A DNA stretch of 64,000 nucleotides from Rhynochetos jubatus (Eukaryota > Chordata > Aves > Eurypygiformes > Rhynochetidae). The stretch is from the NCBI GenBank assembly GCA_027574665.1, contig CM050654.1, positions 11,092,142 through 11,156,141 of the forward strand, in the 5' to 3' direction. Shown here piece after piece: positions 1-12,960 of this stretch. Positions within the stretch are counted from its first letter, which is position 1; every line of letters begins with the position of its first letter. Position numbers and translations under genes: made by a program. The notes beneath the pieces are model-generated. The model saw only the letters and a program-made list of their open reading frames with translations, made no database searches and was not told the origin of the DNA.

Positions 1-3000
1 ATGAGTTTCTGGCCCTAGAAGGCCGGCTCTGTCTGTCGATAGGTGGTGCAAGTTTCCTACCGTTTCTGGAAAGCTGGAGCGTTTTTTTTCAAAGACTGCA
101 GAACACGCCTTAGGCTAATAGTGGAACCGGATTGGAGAAGGAAAAGCTCAGTGCTGTGCCAGCTCTAAGTAAAAGCTGCGTCTTAAATATAACCACTGGC
201 AACAGCGTGGGCAGCACCCAAGCAGCTGAGGCAGTGTCGTGTCATGCACCTTACTGCCATAGGTGCTCGGGGTTGTGCCCAGTGCATGGCCTTTGGACAG
301 AGGGATGGATGGGGCAGACAGTGGTGAACTCCTAAGGGTAATGACCAGGTCGGTGAGTGCCCGGGCCTGCTGCTGGGGGCTCCCCCATCCTCGCCGCACA
401 GCCCGGATGCTGCAGCTGAGAGGGGTGAGCCGTGTTTGCTCAGAATGAGCTCCTGGATTAAAAAGGCTGCAGCAGGGAGGACAGCGAAGCAATTAGACTG
501 CTAGTCTCCGTGTTCTGTGTAGCATTAAGTGGTTATGACGGAAAGTGAAAACCTTGCTGATGGTGAGCAGGAGTGACAAAGCCCCTGGTGTCAGCTACAG
601 CAGCTGTGACTGCTAACAAAAAAAAAAAGAAAGAAGAGAATCTAAACCAAAGCCGTGTGTCTAACAAATCCTTGCACACCGAACGTGCAGTTGCACAGTT
701 TGCTGATCAGGCTGCAAACGTGTCCTGTAAGGTTGGCAAACGGTTGTGTTGCAGGTCTGGGAAATCTGGTATAAATCAGAGAGGCAGAGTTAGTGGTTTG
801 CAGGAGCACGAGGCCATCAGGGCTTCCACTGCCAGAGGAGCCCTGTCTTAGTGTTTCCAGTCGGTAGCTGTGGGGTTGTGGAGTGTAAATGTATCTATGG
901 AAATTGGTTCAGCTTTTTCTTTAAAATACACCCATATGGATAGCTGTTTGCAGGTTCACCCACCAGCAGAAGAAATGAATGCTCAGGCCCTCCAATGTTT
1001 AATGTGAGGGGGACTCATCAAGGAGAGAGTAACGTAAGCAGTGCAGTCTGGCTGCAGGAATATTTTCTAAAATGGGCTGTTTCCATGCCCTGTGGCTGGC
1101 AGTCATCCTGCTCACAGCTGTCCAGCGAATGACGATTTCTCTTTGCTGCAGCTTTCAAGGTTTTTCACTGTGTCTGTTTCATATTGAAACAAAAAGAAAT
1201 TCTTTTGGACCGTTTTCATCTGGTTTGGGTGTAAAAATAGCGGGTGTGTTCTCAGTGCGGTGCACATTTTGCTTCTGCTTGTCCTGATGTGAAAGGGCAT
1301 TAGGTGCAACTACTGGGAGACTCGGGTCCCCTGCGGTCACTGTGGCACCCACCTGCGAAACCCATGGTGTGTGCGGGTGCCTGCCTGCACCCTGTCCAGC
1401 CTCCCTGCCTGCCTCCCCGGCAGCTTTACTTGAAAGCAGCGTATCTCCAAGCTGAAAGGTTTTCTGGAAAAGCAGCGTGCCTCAGGAAAATATTGCTTGG
1501 ATAAAAATGTCTCGAACAGCAGGAACGCTACTGGCAAGAGGAGTAGTGGAGATAACAGGGTTTAGACAGCTTTACTACCACGTTGTCGCTTTGCTGCGTT
1601 TGTGGATTAATCAAGGCCTTTGCCAGATAGGATGGAAGAGCAAAGTTAAGGCAGATCATGCTCTGGTATCTCTGTCACTCGTTCTCTCCCTCCCCTTCCC
1701 GGCCGCGTCTCCTTGTGCAGCAGTTTCGAAAGGGGCGACAGCTTTCTCCTGCTGCTGTTGAAGCCAAGCTGCATTAAAAAGCTGTGGTGATCTCTGGTCA
1801 CCCTAGCCGAGGAGCAGACCTCGCCGCTGTCTCCAGCTTCCCTGCGGGGAGGAGGGGGACAGGCCTTGCTCTGGCCTGCCATGCAACCCGCTCCGCCGAG
1901 CAGGATGGGTCACTTAATAGCGTGTGATTCTCTTGCTGATGAATTCGGGGATGATGGCACTGTCCAGCGAAACGCTGAGTGCATCCGAGATGGATGGGTG
2001 AAAATGCTGCATTAAGATCTTTTGCTAATAATCCTTGATTAATGCAGTTATACCGTTGTTGTTAAAGGCTGTTGCTGGACAGGATTAAGGAAGAAAGACC
2101 TATGAGAAGCAGGATTGGCTGAGAGTTATCTCCCTGTATCTTTTAATCTCTCATGTGGTACAGCCTGATGTTTTCAAGTCTTCCTTTTGAAATGGCAGAT
2201 AGAAACATATTGCTGCTGTCTAGAACCTTTAATCTTCAAATGGAAATAAGCTTTTCTTGCAGAAGTAGGCTGCTTTTTCAGATGCTTTCAGAACTGCTGA
2301 TGTGCCTTGGTTGATCTGGCTAATTAAAAATGAGCTCCTGTCAATCAAAACCATTAATGGTAATGGCAAAAATGCAAAGTGCAGCTCGAGTAAATCAGTG
2401 TTAGACAGGAATGTGCCTCATTTCCTCTGTCTGATTCACTCGGGAAGAACCAAGGTTTTTATTGTGAATTCTGCTATTCACAGACCTTTCTATTATGAAT
2501 TTTACCCTTTTAATTCCTGCCCAGACGGCCAATGTGAGTTTATTCAAAATACTTGCCAAAAAGTTTGGGAAGGGTGTTGTGAGGTCTTTCCTTGAAGTCT
2601 CAGCTGTGCGAAGTCCAGCTGGGTTCGATACACATCCTCCTCGTACCGTCTGCGTCTCGGCCCCTTGGGAACACCTGGTTTTAGCAGATACAATATTTTG
2701 CTCCCTGTAAAAATGGGCAGAACTGAACCTGTAGCCCCAGGTTTGCTACCCTGCCATTAGTCCCCTTGAGCTGTGCCATTCCCCAGGGTCTGTCTGCTGT
2801 CTTACATGTTCAGACAGCTGACCCTGATGATGCTGAATCCTTCTCTGGAGAGGCCCATCTTGCTGGCAATGACTGGCTGAGAAGGCACCTAACATAGGCT
2901 CCCTGGTTCAGCACATACAGACAGGGAAGTATTTTTACTCCCTGCCTTACGCCCCTTGTGTGTATTTGGCTTTTAACAATCTATTTCTGCACCAAATAGA

Positions 3001-6000
3001 TCAGTTGTTGCAGTGAAAGGTACTCCGAGTATACAGTTTGACTTAGCAGTGCACACAAGAAATGCTTATAAAGATACCTGATGGTCAGGGTTTGAAGGTT
3101 ATAAGCGTGCAGCGTTAGGGTGGTGTCAGCTCTGTCCCTGGCTAGCAAAAGCTCTGTCCCTGGCAAAGACACAAACCAATGCAAATCTGTCTTTTTATAT
3201 GAAATTTCTCAAACATTGGTACAAGAGTCCAGGTGCCTTAATGATTAATTAGACTCAAAATGGCAAATAAACTTCCTAGCGGCAAACAAAAAAAATTATA
3301 TGCAAACAGTGAACTAACGCAATCTGAGTTAAAGAACCTGAAAGCAGCTCAAGGATTAAAAGAAATATTTTTTATCCTTCCCTGTCAAATGTGAGGAGCC
3401 GATCTTGACCTTCCTCAGAACAGCCTCATACAGAGAGACTCGGACTCCCCCTCCTTTCCTGTGTTGGCTAGCCCCCAGTATCTCTCTGTCACTTGAACTT
3501 CCCAATGGCAGCGTTCCCCTGCTTCTGTCTGCCCCTGCCGACTCCTGTTGTCTCTGGCTCTGCTGCTCCTGTCCTTCCCTTCTTTTTGAAATAACGCTCT
3601 TTTGTTCTGCCTGGGTACATGTTCTTGCATCCCACAGTCCAAGGCTGCTTCCCTGGCTCTTCAGTTGCTGCTTTATCCCTTCTTTCCATTCTTGCCTTGG
3701 GTGCTCCAGTGCATCCCATTTCTCCTGCCTGTCTGCAGTCCCCCCTACAACCGTGAGCTAAAAATCCTCGCCTGGTTTGTTAGCAGACGTGACTACATCA
3801 GGACAGGTTACCGCAGGCTCCATACCATTTCCCAGGTGCTGTAAAAGTCAGTCTTCCCAATTACTTTACTCTTCTTCAGATTTAATGTGGCACAAGCATG
3901 GTGGCACCAATTCCCTTTGCACGGTCCTACTCTAGCCTGTCTCCTCGTAGGAGCTCGGGAAGTTAGAAGGGATCTGTGACGAGGAAGAGCTGGCGTAGAT
4001 CCTGCATGCATTTACAGCAGAGCCTCTTGCCTTCCCGAGGTGGAGGCCTCAAAGAAAGTATCTGCTAGGGTATTCCAGTGCTCTTACACCCCTAATTACA
4101 TTCTCATGACTTAATCATAAGCTGCCTTTTGCTCAGGTCTGCTTGTAACATCTTCCTCTTCTCTGCTTCTGACGCGTGGGCTTTCCCTTTAATGTAGCAG
4201 CTGTTCAGTTCCTGCCGGAGTGATGGGATTGAAATACCCGCGGATGAGTGGAGGATCTTTCAAATTCTTTTTGAAATGCACCTGGAAATTGCAAATTCAG
4301 TCCTCAGATGGAAAGCTCAACTGCCTGCCACCCGAGGGAAGAAACCAGGCACGAGCTTCCTGCACGAGCAGGCAAACAGTACAGATATGAAACACAGCCT
4401 CTATGTTTAAAGACCTCTGCACTTCACAATTCACTCCTGTTCTGCTGCTAGGGAGTCTCACGATAGTCGGTATTTTCCTTAGGGCTCAGGCTTCCAGTCT
4501 TGTGATCAGATGCTTTCATTAAGTAAAATCGGCCTGAAAGCACGAGGGTGCTCAAACAAGGTGACGCAACTGGCTTGAAAACCACAAGACAAAGATACGT
4601 ACACACACCCCACCCCCCCCCCCCCCCATTTTAAGGCTTTTTGGCTTTAGAGGTCATGATTTCTGTGAAGGAGACCAGGGTGATAACTTCAGTACGCTAC
4701 TGTCAACTGCTCACAGCTGGCTGCTGTTTTTACGGTGGCATCTGAAAGAATGTCTTCCCCTGGTTTTGCTTCTTTGTGATCTATCTCAGGGTGGAAAGGA
4801 TCATTTTGAAAAGTCTTTTTGTTTGGTATGACTCTTACATTTGAAATACTGGGGTTTTATTTTAGACTGGAAGCTGTGGATTTTTTCGAGCTCTTTTGAA
4901 TATGGCTGTTGACGTTCACTTCGAGGAGAGCTCACGTTGGTTAAGGATCCCTCACCACCAGTTGAAGGTGGAAGCAGCCTTTTGTCTTTTTCTGGTCATG
5001 TCTCCAACACGTGTGTGTTGAAGTGATTTTCCCTTTGGATGACGTGAACAAACAGTGCGCAAATTAAAATCTTGAGCATCCTTCATGCGCTGTTGGGTGT
5101 CCCCCCCCCAGACCTGATTTTTTGATAGTGAGAAAAAAGAATGTGTCCAAGCGGGGAAGAAAACAAACCTGTATAGAACAGCTCTAAGCTAGGATGAAAA
5201 ATGCATAAAATAAGCACCCTTTATTTCCCTCAGGACCTGCAGCAAAGCTGGGAAAGATCTGCCTTGTGTTTCTAAGGAAAAAACCCCAAGATTTACTTTT
5301 TAAAAAAATTGTCTTGAGTGTTTAAGTTAAAAACCATTTGAATCGAGTTACAAAAAAATCATACACAGGTTACCTTTATCACCTGTTTAATGAAAACTAA
5401 AGCAAATCTGTGGACAAAGGCTAAGCTCTAGCAGAAGCTCGGCAATGAGTTGGGAACTCGAAAACCTTGAGCACTGTGTATTTGGATCATGCTGTCACCC
5501 AGTGATGAAAAATCTCCAGAGTCACCTTCTCGACCCTCTGCTGCATGTGATACATTTGTCATTCTACTGCATATTGTGAATTCACCTGGCTCAGATTTAT
5601 GCACATATAAACATTATAATGAGAAGGAATTACTGCTGCCAGCAGTGGATGTGTCTGGCCGGCTGCCAGGGAGTTCACTGATTGCTGGGGAGATGCCAGC
5701 GTTTATGAAAAACGAGGATCCTTTCAAATCACCAAATGGGTTTTGATTGAGGGGGAATTATGAATAGCTGCAGCGTCTGCGACGGCCAAAGAAGTTTACT
5801 CTGAAATCAGTGCTCGGCGACCCGATTGGCAAACCCATCGACCGCTCTTGCAGTTTTGGGCCTGATTTTCCGGTGCGCAGAGCGCTGCCGGCTGGGATCG
5901 GCTCCCTCAAAGCGGGGGACCCCTTGCCGGTGGCCGGCAGCCCCGCTGGGCTGCTCCCTGCCGCGCCGTCTGCTGCTGCTCCCCGAGCTGCTGCTGCTGG

Positions 6001-8231
6001 GGAGTGGGAAAAACCCTTCGGTCTGGAGGAGTCTAGAAATATTCTGTATTTCCTTCAGCTGAGCCTGACACCTTCTCCCTTCACCAGGTGTCTCCTGCCT
6101 TGGCTGCTCTGCTCTGGTTCCTTTGGCTTGGCCGGGCTCGCTTTGCCCTCCTGTGGCTGACAGCGATATTCCAGAGGTCTGTGCGGTGGCTGTCCAGCTC
6201 TGGTTGATCCCTGACATCGGTGTCCTCCGGGATGGAGCTGCCCACAAGCCCCACTCTTCTGCCCAAAACAGCTCCTCGATGGCTGTGCTCCATATTTAGT
6301 CCTTGCTTTTAAGGGCAAACACAAATGTCTTAGCATTTAATGAAGAGTTGGAAACTCGTGATTACTTATTGCCTGCATTGTTTTTGACATCACTAACTGC
6401 AGTAGCTAATAGACTTAATTGGTTTAGGATTTATTTCCTCACCGAATTCTCATGAAGAGAAACCCACTGACAGTTCTTTCTCTGAATCCAAAAGACTTCA
6501 CAATAACAAAACCTTCCTTGGTAAGAGATGAAGCATGCAAATTCAATTCTTGAAATATGTGCAATTTTACCCCAAAATAATGTTGGTATTGTTAACCTCC
6601 TGCAGAACCGTTGCATCCTCAGCTCTTCAGATCTGTGGCTACTTCAGATGCCTGTGGTTGATATTGGTTCAGTTGCTGGTTTGTTTTCAGAAGGAAATGA
6701 AATACACTGAGAGGGGGAAGGCTGGGGAATTGCTCACTGGCTCTGCAGGTCGTTGTCTTCTTGGATGCCGCGGAGGAGAGGTGCGTCGGCAGTGCATAGC
6801 GTGGCTTGAGCAGATGCATGGAAACACAGCACCTTGCGTGGTCCCTGTGGTGGTGGCACGTGGCTTTCTCCATCTGTCTCTTGCAGGCGTGGGGACGTCG
6901 GCTCATAGTCACTCTGATTAAGCAGCTGGGACTGCGGGGTGATGCTAGATTGACTTTCTCCTGAGAAACTGGAGGTGTCGCATGTGGCTTCCAAATTTAT
7001 AGCTGCTGCGTGTCAGGGTGACTTACTCGCTGGCAGTGGAAGGGGTTTTTTTCTTTGGCAGGTAGGATTTTTAATGTGAAGACAAGAAAAATCTCATGTT
7101 TTAATAGTGATGAAGGGAAAATTACTGAAATAAAGGAAGCTGTTGATCTTTGCATTTGACCCAAGTGAGCTCAGCAGGTTGGCTATGTTTCCTGTTTCAG
7201 CATCGTTTAAGGATAATCATTGGGATATTTTGATTTCTAGGTAGGGAAATGAGAGGGTGGCATGAACACGCATAAAATAAAGCTTTCTTAAGACATATGT
7301 CTTTAAAATACTGTAAATGGGTTAGTAACTAACTGGTGCTTCATTTAAGACAGCTGAAATCTAAGCAGCTTTGGTCAGGTAAAGGTTCTTATTCTGTTAC
7401 ACGTGTGTAGTTCCCTGTAAATCTCTTCACTGTTTGTAAGGTTTGTGAAGAGGAAAAAGGGAAGGGTAAAGGAGAGCAAAATTGGAAATGTGTGAGTTGC
7501 AACACTTTAAAATAAATCCAAGCAGCCACTTAAGGTAAATGCAATAGGCTAAAGAAAGGCAACTGATAATGCAAGGAAAAGCAGTTATTAAAGCAAGTAG
7601 GAGCTCTCCGTTTCCCAGCTGTGCAAACGCTGCTACCCTGAGTGAGCTGATTTGATTTGGTACCACATGCTCTGTCTGCGGTGCCAGCCAAGGGTGACCG
7701 TTTCTCATGCAGAAGTCTGCCTTATAGGTATCTGAAGTCAGGTGAGAGTAATCCTGCTACATATGTCACATGCTCCATAGTAAGAGGGTGAGATTTTTAG
7801 CGGAACCTTTTCTGCTGTTTCTGAGCTTTAATTACAGTCGCAAGCATCTGCTATTGGTTGTGCATCCTCCTGGCAAAATTCCTGAAGCGTGTTCTGACAG
7901 TTTGTTGGGGATGAATTCTGGGAAAGCTTGGGAATTTCTGTTCAGAGCTTAGCCAAAACCATGTGTTTTATACATTTTGCATAAAATACTCAAAGTGGGG
8001 GGGGGGTAAAATTGTTTGGGGGTTTTTTTTGTTCTATTATAATTGTAGTGACCACAACTTCTTGTGTTTCCTACAGACAGGGTAACAAACCCCCTCCCTT
8101 TAATGCTGGAGCTCTCTTTTTCACACCTTTTCAATAAAGGGGGTGTTGTGGGTTCTGCCCCACATGGCTTCTTGCAGCCAAAAGTCCAGATGTGGTAACT
8201 GGGGCATTCAAATGGTGAAGAACCAGTTTAC
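1..8231. other. Non-coding flank, no gene recognised
   Basis: No open frame here resembles a known protein and none is long. The composition is ordinary AT-leaning vertebrate intergenic DNA. There are small low-complexity spots: a run of 15 C at 4613-4627, a pyrimidine-rich stretch around 3400-3760, a CTG-rich patch near 5960-6000, and short G and T runs near 7998-8032. In mammals the gene beyond the 3' end of CAVIN2 is NABP1, so this side may lead towards it, but I see no exon of that gene. Conserved non-coding elements could be present; they cannot be recognised without an alignment. Confidence 0.6.
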
Positions 8232-9318
8232 ACAGATTCACAGAGTGTTGGGGGTTGGAAGGGACCTCTAGAGATCATCAAGTCCAAACCTCCTGACAGA
8301 ACAGGGTCACCTAGAGCAGATCACACAGGAACAAGTCCAGGTGACTTTGGAAAGTCTCCAGGGAAGGAGACTCCCCCCCTCTCTGGACAGCCTGTCCCAG
8401 AGCTCTGTCACCTTCACAGTGAAGAAGGGTTTCCTTATGTTCAGGTTGAACCTTCTGTTTCCCAGTTTATAGCCATTGCCCCTGGTCCTGTCACTGGACA
8501 CCACTGAGAAGAGCCTGGCCCCATCCTCCTGACACCCACCCTTTAGATATTGATAAGCATTGATGAGATCCCCCCTCAGCCTCCTCTCCTCCAAGCTAAA
8601 CAGACCCAGCTCCCTCAGCCTTTCCTCATATGGAAGGTGCCTCAGGCCCTTCATCATCTCAGTGGCCCAGCGCTGGACCTTCTCCAGTAGCTCCTTGTCC
8701 TTCTGGAGCTGAGGAGCCCAGAACTGGACACAGCACTCCAGGGGAGGCCTCACCAGTGCAGAGTAGAGAGGGAGGAGAACTTCCCTCGACCTGCTGGCCA
8801 CGCGCTCTTCTTGATGCACCCCAGGATGCCATTGACCTTCTTGGCCGTGAGGGCACACTGTTGACTCATGGTCATCCTGTTGTTCACCAGGACTCCAAGG
8901 TCCTTTTCGCCAGAGCTGCCCTCCAACAAAACAGCCCCCGACCTGTACTGGAACATGGGGTTGTTCTTCCCCAGATGCAGCACTTTACACTTGTCCTTAC
9001 TGAATTTCATTAGATTTCTCCCCGCCCAGCTCTCCAGCCTGCACAGGTCACGCTGGATGGCAGCGCGGCCTTCTGGCGTGGCAGCCACTCCTCCCGGTTT
9101 GGTATCATCAGCAAACTTGCTGAGAGGACATTCTATCCCTTTGTCCAGGTCATTGATGAATATATTGAATAGCGCTGGACCCAGCACTGACCCCTGGGGG
9201 ATGCCACTCGCCACAGGTCTCCAACTAGACTGCTCCATGGACCACAACTCTCTGAGCTCTTTCCTCCATCCGGTTCCCAATCCACCTCACCGCCCAATGG
9301 TCCAGTCCGTACTTTTTT
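8232..9318 (-). mobile_element. CR1 LINE, 5'-truncated copy
   Basis: On the minus strand this reads as the 3' part of a chicken-repeat-1 retrotransposon: the C-terminal half of the reverse transcriptase followed by the short 3' UTR. The conserved blocks GIPQGSVLGP and FADDTK are visible in the frame covering 8750-9280. The FADD box is the RT catalytic motif. The ORF2 tail continues in a different frame at 8307-8858, so there is a frameshift near 8.75-8.86 kb. Another lies near 9.23-9.28 kb, where the upstream coding sequence (residues YGLDHW) is in the frame of 9225-9318. The plus-strand text at 8232-8285, ending in a match to the usual CR1 tail with ATTCTGTG-like octamers, marks the 3' end. 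The copy lacks the 5' UTR, ORF1 and the endonuclease, as is usual for CR1. It is dead. Confidence 0.95.
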
Positions 9319-10180
9319 GGCTGCAGCGTTAATGATTGCATATGGCTTAACTGAAGATGGGTGCTGTGCATTGGAAGATATGTCCCTGCCCGCAGCCATG
9401 AAATTTCCAAAGCAGGACTGTGCCCGAATGTGATTATAATGCGAGTTAGAATGTAATTCTGAAGGCAGGAGGGGATGTGGGAGTGCAAGCTGTGTTTGAT
9501 ATGGTAAAATCTTCAGCGTGCTGTAGTTCTCAGCCTGAAGTTCTGCACCCATTGAAGATTTCCAGAGTTGGAGCTTTGGAGTTGCTTTAATGTGAAATAT
9601 TTATTTTTACATTACAAAGAAAATAATGGTCTAGGGAAAAAAAACCCCACCAACCTAGGGAAATTGTTCACGAAACACCAGGATTAGGACTGTGAAAAAT
9701 TGCGTAGAAAATTGCTTTCAGGTCCACATTTCAGAGCCAAAGTGGCACAAGTTCTCAGATGTGACAAGCAATCACCAGCTTCTCTTCAACTCTACATGAG
9801 CTGCTGGGTGCTCAGTGTGTGTTTGAAAATGAGGCCATGGATTGTGGCTTCAGCGTAGGGACCTAATGGCCTGATCTGAGGCATCCACCTCAGAAAGTTT
9901 TGACTGGATTCACATAAACCCTTGACATCAGGGTATATGATTTTGTATTTCCTGTGGCCAGTCAGAGACTTAGCTCCAGTTTTACATTTCTAATGCAGAG
10001 ATTGTTTATAGTCCTGGGTGGAAGGGAGGTATTTTTAAGCAGCGTTGTTCTGAGGACTGGTCAACCACTTAAAACTCACTGGGTGTTCTTGCTCCTGCAG
10101 GCTGAGGGTAGCAAAGAGCTGAGTGGATGCTTGATGAGGTCTTGGGGACGGCCTGACTTGGCAGTGTGCTGGTTCCCACC
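9319..10180. other. Non-coding, nothing recognised
   Basis: Unique-looking sequence between the CR1 5' truncation point and a possible older repeat. No splice-bounded open frame or RNA gene is apparent. Confidence 0.5.
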
Positions 10181-10500
10181 CTCGCCAGCAAACAGGAATG
10201 GAGGCTTGATGCTGCAAAGGGTCTTCAGAGAGTCTAGTCCCACCACCTCATCCAGCTACTGTTATGTCATTCCTGGCAGGGACTTGTCCAACCTGCTTTG
10301 ACCAGCATCTGGTGGCAGAGACTCCTCAGCCTCACCGAGCAATCTCACCAGTGCTTCATGGTGGCCACTGTTACAAAGCGTTCCCTCGCCGCTTCTGATG
10401 CTCACTCTAACTCTCCTTGCTGACATCTTAGGTCATTACTTAGCCTCTCCCTAAAGGAAGGGGGAAATCTAGATGATCCCTTCCTAGTTTTGGAAAGTCC
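10181..10500. repeat. Possible old CR1-derived relic
   Basis: The plus strand contains phrases like those in antisense CR1 3' regions: a stretch on shared loss after 'agtccca', 'ttgtccaacctg', 'agactcctcagcctcaccga', 'ccagtgcttca' and a 'gcgttccct' block. The order is right for an antisense CR1 tail but the match is loose and both ends are vague. It may instead be another interspersed repeat. Confidence 0.4.
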
Positions 10501-10579
10501 TCCTTGTATCTGACAGCTAGTTATGGTTTTCTTCAATCTTCTCTTTGTGCAGGAAGGTTGAAAGAATTATGGCAAATGT

Positions 10580-11160
10580 ACCTGCAGGTTTTAGCTGGGA
10601 TAGAGTTAATTCTCCCCACAGTAGCTAGCATGAGGCTGGTTTGGACTTGTGCTGAGAAAATTGATAACACGCTATCATCATTTTTAGTTGTTGCTAAGGA
10701 ATGTTTATATCGAGTCAAGGACTTTTCCAGTTTCCGATACTGCCCCTTAGCTCCCAGCTTCTTAGCTGGGAGGGGCCACAGCCCGGGCAGGTGACCCAAA
10801 CTGGCCAAAGGGATATTTCATGCCTTCAAACGTCATGCTTGGGATACAATTTGGGGGAGTTGCTGCTTGAGAACTGGCTGAGCATCCATTGGCTGGTGAT
10901 GAGCACTTGTATCATTTTGTTTTCCTTCCCTTTTTCCTTTTTTTTTTGTTTTACATTACATGTAGTAGTAGTATTTTCATCACATATTATTAATATTAGT
11001 AGTATCATTTAATTTATGTTCAATTATTAAAGTGTTCTTATCTCAACCCACAAGTTCTCTTTTTTCTCTGATTCTCTCCCCCATCCTTCTGCGGGAAGGG
11101 GAGAAGTGAGTGAGCTGCTGCGTGGTACTCGGTTGCTCACTGGGGCTAAACCATGTATCA
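10580..11160 (+). mobile_element. Solo LTR, avian ERVL-type
   Basis: The 5' part has the LTR opening 'ttttagctgggatagagttaa', abbreviated here, which is common in avian ERVL LTRs. It is followed by an AT-rich centre with a T-rich tract (about 10919-11040). The 3' part has a 'gctgctgcgtggtactcggt' block and ends in 'ggggctaaacca', the usual tail of this LTR group. No internal retroviral sequence follows, so it is a solo LTR left by recombination. Exact ends and target duplication are unclear: TG at about 10580 and CA at about 11150-11160 are plausible, without a clean 5-bp duplication. It lies in the same orientation as the provirus at 45.9 kb but is a different subfamily. Confidence 0.75.
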
Positions 11161-12419
11161 TGACCTATTTTCTGTTCCTTTGACACTCTTGGCTTTCTCC
11201 AATTAGCCCGTAGCTTTCTAAATGCAGTGTTTCAGCCAAGGTCTAAGGACTGCTGGGTTTGCTGTTATTATTACTCCATGGGGATATTTATAGATACTGC
11301 ATTGTATGATGGAAGTCTTTTTGCAGCAGCCTAGCTTTGACTCTCATTAATTTTGTGATTCCTTGCAAACATCCCAGAAGCATTCCTGTGCCACTGCCTT
11401 GCCCTTCCCTGTTTAATACAGCTTATCCTAAGTGTAGGCCATTGCATTTTTCTTCACTAGTTTACAAACCAGGTTACATTTTTAAGACATTTTTTAAATT
11501 GTTTTTTTCTTCTGATTTGTCAAGATCATTTTCATTCTAGCTCTGTCTTCAAACTTCCTTAAAGCCTTTGTCATCTGCAGAATTAGTAAGCATGTTCTTT
11601 TCCATCATCCAAATTATTTATGAAAGTGTTCAAGTCACCCAAGACAGATCATCATGGAAAATATCCTTTCAATTTGACAGTAAACCACTGATACTGCTCT
11701 CTGAAGACCGACTATCTTCTGCACTCTAGGTCATGTTTCCCTCTTTTTATGATTATATCTGCAAAGAAAGCCTTGCTGAAGGCAGAATATGCATCGTGGC
11801 TCCTTTTTCAGTAAGAAGGGGAGCACAAGATGATCATGGATGGTCGTGCAAGTTTTGTCCTGTCCTACTATCTGATCCCATTAAGGCAGGGACAGACTTG
11901 CTGGACAGGCCAAGGTAGAAGGAATGGGCACAGGGGATTTTCCTCTGAGTCCTATGGGGTTTAGATGACCGAGGCTAAGACAGCAGACTACATTCTCGTG
12001 TTAGCCGGTACGTAGGCGAGTTCATTTCTCTTGGTTCCTCAGGTGTAACCCTGTACCGCGTCCTGACCGGGCTGCCCTCACGCAAACTCAAGGCCCTGTA
12101 GCGTTGACTGGACCCGCTTTCGCATTACAGCCTCGACCTACTAAACCAGCCCGGGACCTCGGGAGCTCAGCACCACGCTCGTGGTACTAAATGCTTCCGA
12201 CCAGCGCTGGAAACACAGCCAGAAAAAGCACCACCACTGAGTTGCTGTCCCAGCAGGGCTGTGTGAGAAGGAGATTTAATGAGGGGAACACGGACGGAGG
12301 GCTGGTCGTCTTTAGCCCATTTTGCTGCTGGTGCCCCACAGGTGAGATGGGCCTTCGCTCCTGCCAGCCTGCTGGGGCACAGAGAGGCCTGAGGAGGACA
12401 ACACGGAGCCGGGGGGAGC
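11161..12419. other. Non-coding, nothing recognised
   Basis: AT-leaning to about 11.9 kb, then rising GC towards the CpG island. No gene-like open frame. A 151-codon frame starting at 12191 runs into the CpG island; it is compositional and matches nothing I know. Confidence 0.45.
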
Positions 12420-12960
12420 CAGGATATCCGCGCTGTCCTCTCCCCGGGGTCACTCCAGCCTGCAGGGCGGCCTTTGTCAGGGAGGGCTGCGGATGGCAGC
12501 GAGCTGCCTGGTGGCGCGGAGGGGTTGGGTTGCCAGTACCGAGGGGCGATGGAGGGAGCCCCCCGGCCCCGGGACAGAGGCGGAAGCACCGCGGCCGGGT
12601 TACCGGCTCCCCTCACGGGCAGAGGGCGGGAGGAGCCGTAGGCTGAACACCGCCCCGCCGCCGGCGAGGCGCCAGGGGGCGCCGCAGTGCCGCGGCGGAG
12701 GGCGCTGCCGGTGGGCGCTGCCGGTGGGCGCTGCCGGTGGGCGCTGCCGGTGGGCGCTGCCGGTGGGCGCTGCCGGTGGGCGGGGTGTGTCCATCGACCG
12801 CTGCCCGGAGCGGTCCATCGGGGCCAAAAGCCGGCTGGACGCCGGCTCCGGCTCTCAGTCGGCCAAGGCTGTAGGCGGGCGGCTGCGGGCGCTGGGCACT
12901 GTTTGCCTTTGGAGTGGCTGCACCCTGACTTTGCGCTGCCGGACGTGCAATAAACCGTTG
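12420..12960. promoter_or_regulatory. Orphan CpG island
   Basis: GC content and CpG density jump here relative to both flanks; CG dinucleotides are frequent between about 12430 and 12890. Such islands usually mark promoters, but no known first exon is visible on either strand. A short perfect stem (gaccgct/agcggtc) occurs at about 12796-12815. An AATAAA hexamer lies at 12949-12954 just past the dense part, so the block could also be a small transcribed unit or the remnant of an LTR. Function is not established. Confidence 0.5.
12701..12778. repeat. 13-bp GC-rich tandem repeat, six copies
   Basis: Six consecutive perfect copies of GGCGCTGCCGGTG lie inside the CpG island. Thirteen is not a multiple of three, so all three frames are read in rotation. 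A long frame through it is not evidence of coding. Confidence 0.95.
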
